A DNA stretch of 64,000 nt from Chitinophagaceae bacterium (GTDB lineage Bacteria; Bacteroidota; Bacteroidia; Chitinophagales; Chitinophagaceae): assembly GCA_004173235.1 (NCBI GenBank), contig SEAC01000015.1, positions 558,001 through 622,000 on the forward strand, in the 5' to 3' direction. A program made the position numbers and the translations under genes. This document shows, piece after piece, positions 60,761 to 64,000 of this stretch (position 1 is the first letter of the stretch; every line of letters begins with the position of its first letter). The notes beneath the pieces were generated by a model that worked only from the letters and a program-made list of their open reading frames with translations, made no database searches and was not told the origin of the DNA.

Positions 60761-60862
60761 CTGCCGTGAGCACGCATCATGAAAAGTATTGCAAAGCGCG
60801 CTGAATATTCCAATGGTCAGATGTGCAGCTCACGGTTCACGGCTCACGGTTCACGGTCTGCG
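60761..60862. repeat. Short-unit intergenic repeat with inverted arms (locus M)
   Basis: The right arm (60828-60858) is GCTCACGG, TTCACGG, CTCACGG, TTCACGG. The left arm is a single inverse copy, CTGCCGTGAGC (60761-60771). It lies between panC and panD, and the panD -7 box begins seven bases after it. Confidence 0.75.
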
Positions 60863-60865
60863 TCC

Positions 60866-60873
60866 TACCTTTG
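60866..60873 (+). promoter_or_regulatory. panD -7 box (TACCTTTG)
   Basis: Exact TAnnTTTG, seven bases before the ATG at 60881. It shows that panD can be transcribed apart from panC. Confidence 0.55.
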
Positions 60874-60880
60874 CGCCGCA

Positions 60881-61225
60881 ATGACCATCTCCGTTTTAAA
60901 ATCCAAAGTACACCGCGCCACCATCACCGAGGCTAACCTGCACTATGTGGGCAGCCTCACCCTCGATGAAGGCCTAATGGAAGCCGCCAACCTCATCGAA
61001 AACGAACAGGTGCAGGTAGTGAATGTCAACAACGGCGAGCGACTCGAAACCTATCTCATTAAAGGCAAGCGCGGCTCGGGCGTATGTTGCCTCAACGGGC
61101 CCGCCGCACGCAAGGGAATGGTTGGCGACGTCGTCGTGATCATTTCGTATGCCACCATGGATTTCGAAGAAGCGAAACGTTTTCAACCAGCCATCGTTTT
61201 CCCCCGCGACGGCAACCGGCTGTAA
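60881..61225 (+). CDS. panD: Aspartate 1-decarboxylase
   Basis: 114 residues from the ATG at 60881. Makes beta-alanine from aspartate with a pyruvoyl cofactor formed by self-cleavage between Gly24 and Ser25, here [10 protein letters not shown]. Other conserved parts are [12 protein letters not shown] and LNGPAARKG. Longer frames are rejected because they cross the repeat and promoter. Confidence 0.95.
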   Translation: MTISVLKSKVHRATITEANLHYVGSLTLDEGLMEAANLIENEQVQVVNVNNGERLETYLIKGKRGSGVCCLNGPAARKGMVGDVVVIISYATMDFEEAKRFQPAIVFPRDGNRL

Positions 61226-61275
61226 AGGCGGGTTAAACTTCTTGGCCCTTCGTTGTCAGGGAATTATATTGCCGT

Positions 61276-62325
61276 ATGAAGAAGCCTGTGCTCACGATCG
61301 TGCAATACCTGTTCTTCCTGGGACTGGGGCTCTTCTTCGTCTGGCTGTCGGTGAAAGACATCAGCGCCGACGACTGGGAAGCGATCAAGGATGCCATCAG
61401 CCGCTCCCGCCGCTGGCTGGTGGTGCCGGCATTCCTGCTGCTGGTGCTCGCGCACTACAGCCGTGCGTTGCGCTGGAAGATCCTGATGGAGCCGCTCGGC
61501 TATAAGCCCACCAATTTCAATGTTTTTGCCTCGGTGATGATCGGCTATCTCGTGAACGCAGCGGTGCCGCGCCTGGGAGAAGTGGTGAAATGCACGCTGC
61601 TCGCACGCTACGAGAAAACACGGGTAGACAAACTCGTGGGCACCATCGTGATGGAACGCGCCGTAGATGTCATCTGCCTTGTGGCAGCCTTCGCGGCCGC
61701 CTTCGTTTTCCAGGGGCACGTTATTACCGATCCCATCGTTGCTAAATTTTCCAGCCTTGCAAGCGACGGCAGCGGCAAGGTCTCCCGCGAGAAGCTGGTG
61801 CTGATCGTGGGCGGATTCCTTTTTGTCGTCGGGCTCGTCATTTTCCTGATGAAGCGCTTCGCGCATATCGATTTCGTAGGCAAGATCCGCAACGTGTTTT
61901 CGGGCATCGTCCATGGGCTTGGGTCCATTCGCTTCATCCGCCAGAAAGCGGGCTTCCTCATGCACACGCTCCTCATCTGGGGTTTGTACCTCAGCGGAAC
62001 AACGCTTGGGATCTACGCCCTCGAGGAAACAGCGCACCTGGGCGTGGGCGGCGGCCTTACCACACTCGTTCTGGGCAGCATCGGGATGGTGGTGACACCC
62101 GGCGGCATCGGCGCCTATCCACTGCTCATCGGCAAGCTGATGGGCTGGTATGGCCTCAACGAAGACACCATTGGCGTGGCGCTCGGCTGGATCCTTTGGG
62201 TGGTGCAAACACTGGTGACGCTGGTGGTTGGCCTTCTTTGCTTCGCGCTTCTTTCTTACCATAATAAAAACCGCACGCATGAAAGCACCGTTCTCGTACC
62301 GGACCAAGCTCCTGACACCCGATGA
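61276..62325 (+). CDS. Lysylphosphatidylglycerol synthase TM-region family protein
   Basis: 349 residues with about eight membrane helices. It matches the LPG-synthase transmembrane (YbhN/UPF0104) family: YSRALRWKILMEPLG, FNVFASVMIGYLVNAAVPRLGEVVK and the late GSIGMVVTPGGIGAYPLL. Family members move or modify lipids, but they lack the aminoacyl-transfer domain of MprF; the substrate here is unknown. Its end overlaps rfaE2 by 47 bases. Confidence 0.88.
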   Translation: MKKPVLTIVQYLFFLGLGLFFVWLSVKDISADDWEAIKDAISRSRRWLVVPAFLLLVLAHYSRALRWKILMEPLGYKPTNFNVFASVMIGYLVNAAVPRLGEVVKCTLLARYEKTRVDKLVGTIVMERAVDVICLVAAFAAAFVFQGHVITDPIVAKFSSLASDGSGKVSREKLVLIVGGFLFVVGLVIFLMKRFAHIDFVGKIRNVFSGIVHGLGSIRFIRQKAGFLMHTLLIWGLYLSGTTLGIYALEETAHLGVGGGLTTLVLGSIGMVVTPGGIGAYPLLIGKLMGWYGLNEDTIGVALGWILWVVQTLVTLVVGLLCFALLSYHNKNRTHESTVLVPDQAPDTR

Positions 62326-62767
62326 ATTGCAAAAGCAGGTTGCGCGCTGGCGGGTGATGGGCAAAACGATCGCCTTCACCAACGGCTGCTTCGACATCCT
62401 CCACGCAGGGCATATTGCTTCGCTCAGCGCGGCCGCCACCGAGGCCGACTACCTCGTTGTGGGCGTCAACAGCGACGCTTCGGTGAAGCGGCTGAAGGGC
62501 GAAAGCCGGCCGGTGAACGACCAGGATAGCCGCTCTGCCGTTCTGGCCTCGTTGTTGATGGTAGATGCGGTAGTAATTTTTGACGCAGATACACCGCGCG
62601 ACCTCATCGCTTCGTTTCTGCCCGATGCACTGGTGAAGGGAGGCGACTACAAAGTGGAAGACGTTGCCGGCGCGGCCGAAGTGCAGGCGGCAGGCGGACG
62701 AGTGGTGATCAACCCGATCTTAAACGGATTTTCAACGACAGGCATTATCGAAAAGCTGCGGCACTAA
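62279..62767 (+). CDS. rfaE2: D-glycero-beta-D-manno-heptose 1-phosphate adenylyltransferase
   Basis: 162 residues from the ATG at 62279. The cytidylyltransferase-fold motif is FTNGCFDILHAGHIASL, and the substrate side has GVNSDASVKRLKGESRPV and KGGDYKVEDV. It makes ADP-heptose for the lipopolysaccharide core. In Bacteroidota the adenylyltransferase is separate from the kinase, as here. The large overlap with the membrane protein gene suggests joint translation. Confidence 0.92.
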   Translation: MKAPFSYRTKLLTPDELQKQVARWRVMGKTIAFTNGCFDILHAGHIASLSAAATEADYLVVGVNSDASVKRLKGESRPVNDQDSRSAVLASLLMVDAVVIFDADTPRDLIASFLPDALVKGGDYKVEDVAGAAEVQAAGGRVVINPILNGFSTTGIIEKLRH

Positions 62768-62784
62768 GTCGCCCAACGAACCAT

Positions 62785-64000
62785 ATGAGTACGACCTTAC
62801 GACGAAAGATCATCCCGCGCGACATCAGCTGGCTCTCCTTCAACGGGCGGGTGCTGCAGGAAGCCGCCGACACTTCGGTGCCGCTGCCCGAGCGGATCCG
62901 CTTTCTCGGTATTTTTTCCAACAACCTCGACGAGTTCTTCCGTGTGCGCGTGGCCACGCTCAAGCGCATGATCCAGTTTGGCAGCAAGGCCAAAATGCAC
63001 CTCGAGCAAAACCCCGAGGCCATCCTCGAAGAGATCCAGATGATCGTGCTGAACCAGCAAACGGAATTCAACCGCATCTGGGAAGTGATCATGCAGGAGT
63101 TGCAGGAACAACAGATCTTTCTGATTACCGAAAAAGACCTGAACGAAGAGCAGCGCGCATTCGTGGAAGAATTTTATGACAGCGAGGTGAGCCCGAACGT
63201 CATCCCGCTGATGATCGAAAGCATCCCCGACTTTCCCTACCTGCGCGACAAGTCGATCTACCTCGGCGTGGTGCTTTCGAAGCAGGAAAGCGCGCTGAAA
63301 AGAAAATATGCCGTCATCGAAGTGCCCACGCGCTTCAACGACCGCTTCATCCTGCTCCCATCGCCACCCGACGAGAAACACATCATCCTCCTCGAAGATG
63401 TCATTCGCTTCAACCTCCCAACGATCTTCAGCTACTTCGGCTTCGATAAATACCAATCGAACGTTTTCAAGGTGACGCGCGATGCGGAGATCGATATAGA
63501 CAACGACATCGCCACCAACCTCATTCAAAAGCTGGAGAAGGGATTGAAGAGCCGCCGCAAGGGCAAGCCGGTGCGCTTCATATACGACAAGGAAATGGAC
63601 CCGGGCCTGCTCGAGTACCTCATACGCCGGATGAATCTTACCAAGCGCGACAACCTCATCCCCGGCGGGCGTATCCACAACTTCCGCCACTTCATGGACT
63701 TCCCTTCGTCGGTGTTCGATAAGAACAACAAAACGCGCAAGCCGTTCTGGCACCCGCTGCTGGAGCAAAACCGCGTGACCGACGTGGTGCTCGAGCGCGA
63801 CATCCTGCTGCACTTTCCCTATCATTCCTTTAACCCGGTGATTGACCTCCTTCGCGAGGCGGCCATCGATCCCGATGTGACCGCCATAAAGATCACCTGT
63901 TACCGGGTGGCGAAGAATTCGCGCATCCTGAACGCCTTGATCAACGCGGTGCGCAACGGGAAGCAGGTAACCGTGATGCTCGAACTGCGCGCACGTTTTG
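62785..64000 (+). CDS. ppk1: Polyphosphate kinase 1, N-terminal part (cut by window end)
   Basis: 405 codons from the ATG at 62785 to the window edge; a full PPK1 has about 690 residues. The N-terminal PPK domain is plain: RDISWLSFNGRVLQEA and IFSNNLDEFFRVRVATLKR. The middle domain includes FPYHSFNPVIDLLREAA and the start of the PLD-like catalytic domain (AIKITCYRV). PPK1 polymerises the gamma-phosphate of ATP into polyphosphate on the inner membrane. It lies 17 bases after rfaE2. Confidence 0.95.
   Translation, partial: MSTTLRRKIIPRDISWLSFNGRVLQEAADTSVPLPERIRFLGIFSNNLDEFFRVRVATLKRMIQFGSKAKMHLEQNPEAILEEIQMIVLNQQTEFNRIWEVIMQELQEQQIFLITEKDLNEEQRAFVEEFYDSEVSPNVIPLMIESIPDFPYLRDKSIYLGVVLSKQESALKRKYAVIEVPTRFNDRFILLPSPPDEKHIILLEDVIRFNLPTIFSYFGFDKYQSNVFKVTRDAEIDIDNDIATNLIQKLEKGLKSRRKGKPVRFIYDKEMDPGLLEYLIRRMNLTKRDNLIPGGRIHNFRHFMDFPSSVFDKNNKTRKPFWHPLLEQNRVTDVVLERDILLHFPYHSFNPVIDLLREAAIDPDVTAIKITCYRVAKNSRILNALINAVRNGKQVTVMLELRARF

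Noticed and set aside
1-64000. Defence island, prophage or integrated element
   Set aside because: All genes read as normal chromosomal functions, with no integrase, transposase, phage structural gene or restriction system.

Overview
The window is an ordinary-looking chromosomal segment of a Bacteroidota bacterium, most probably a fairly GC-rich member of the Chitinophagaceae (taxonomy is inference). Pointers seen in the sequence are a GLPGLI-family protein, a type IX secretion (type B, gliding-motility) C-terminal domain, DUF4270, DUF2851 and GSCFA proteins, the kdsC-ubiA-maf gene order, and many -7 boxes of the Bacteroidota form TAnnTTTG a short distance before start codons. I saw no rRNA or tRNA genes, insertion sequence, prophage, integrase or CRISPR array.

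Layout. 1-9.6 kb: the tail of a GLPGLI protein, then an alpha-glucan and glycogen block (GH13 neopullulanase, SUT-like MFS sugar transporter, glgC, glgA on the minus strand; FHS-family sugar transporter and ROK glucokinase on the plus strand). 9.6-18.3 kb: lipA, an exported barrel-like protein, OsmC protein, DUF2851, then a minus-strand row DUF2520 - fdx - iscX - kdsC - ubiA-type prenyltransferase - maf, followed by two hydrolases. 18.4-27.5 kb: topA, a transglutaminase-fold protein, a CsaA-like tRNA-binding protein, ogt, cdd, lepB, a MerR/B12-type regulator of CarH design, and a sigma-54 response regulator without a DNA-binding domain. 27.8-38.8 kb: pdhB, SemiSWEET, thiolase, a T9SS cargo protein, YceI, dnaG, an EF-G paralogue and small unknowns. 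38.9-46.7 kb: a sugar block (cytosolic glycosidase, galK, galM, a GH1-RmlD fusion and a glycosyltransferase) plus a small hypothetical protein. 46.8-57.4 kb: housekeeping genes (M48 protease, plsY, prmA, rpsO-pnp, miaE, GSCFA, HMG-CoA lyase, rlmB, metK). 57.5-64 kb: DUF4270 lipoprotein and a half-length GT5 protein, divergent from panC - panD - LPG-synthase-type membrane protein - rfaE2 - ppk1 (cut by the window end).

The most unusual signal lies between the genes. At least thirteen intergenic gaps hold short imperfect direct repeats of about 7-8 bp. The unit sequence differs at every locus, but the layout recurs: a direct-repeat arm just after one gene, often a terminator hairpin or plain spacer, then an inverted arm that ends at or on the stop codon of the next gene. 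I could not link them to any known mobile element within this window.

Other points of interest are the CarH-like W-x9-EH motif, a PNPase with a 14-residue RGD/RDD repeat and a 12-glutamine run, a ROK kinase that has lost all three zinc cysteines, an EF-G paralogue with Tyr in place of the catalytic His, and a metK promoter box placed in the loop of the upstream gene's terminator.
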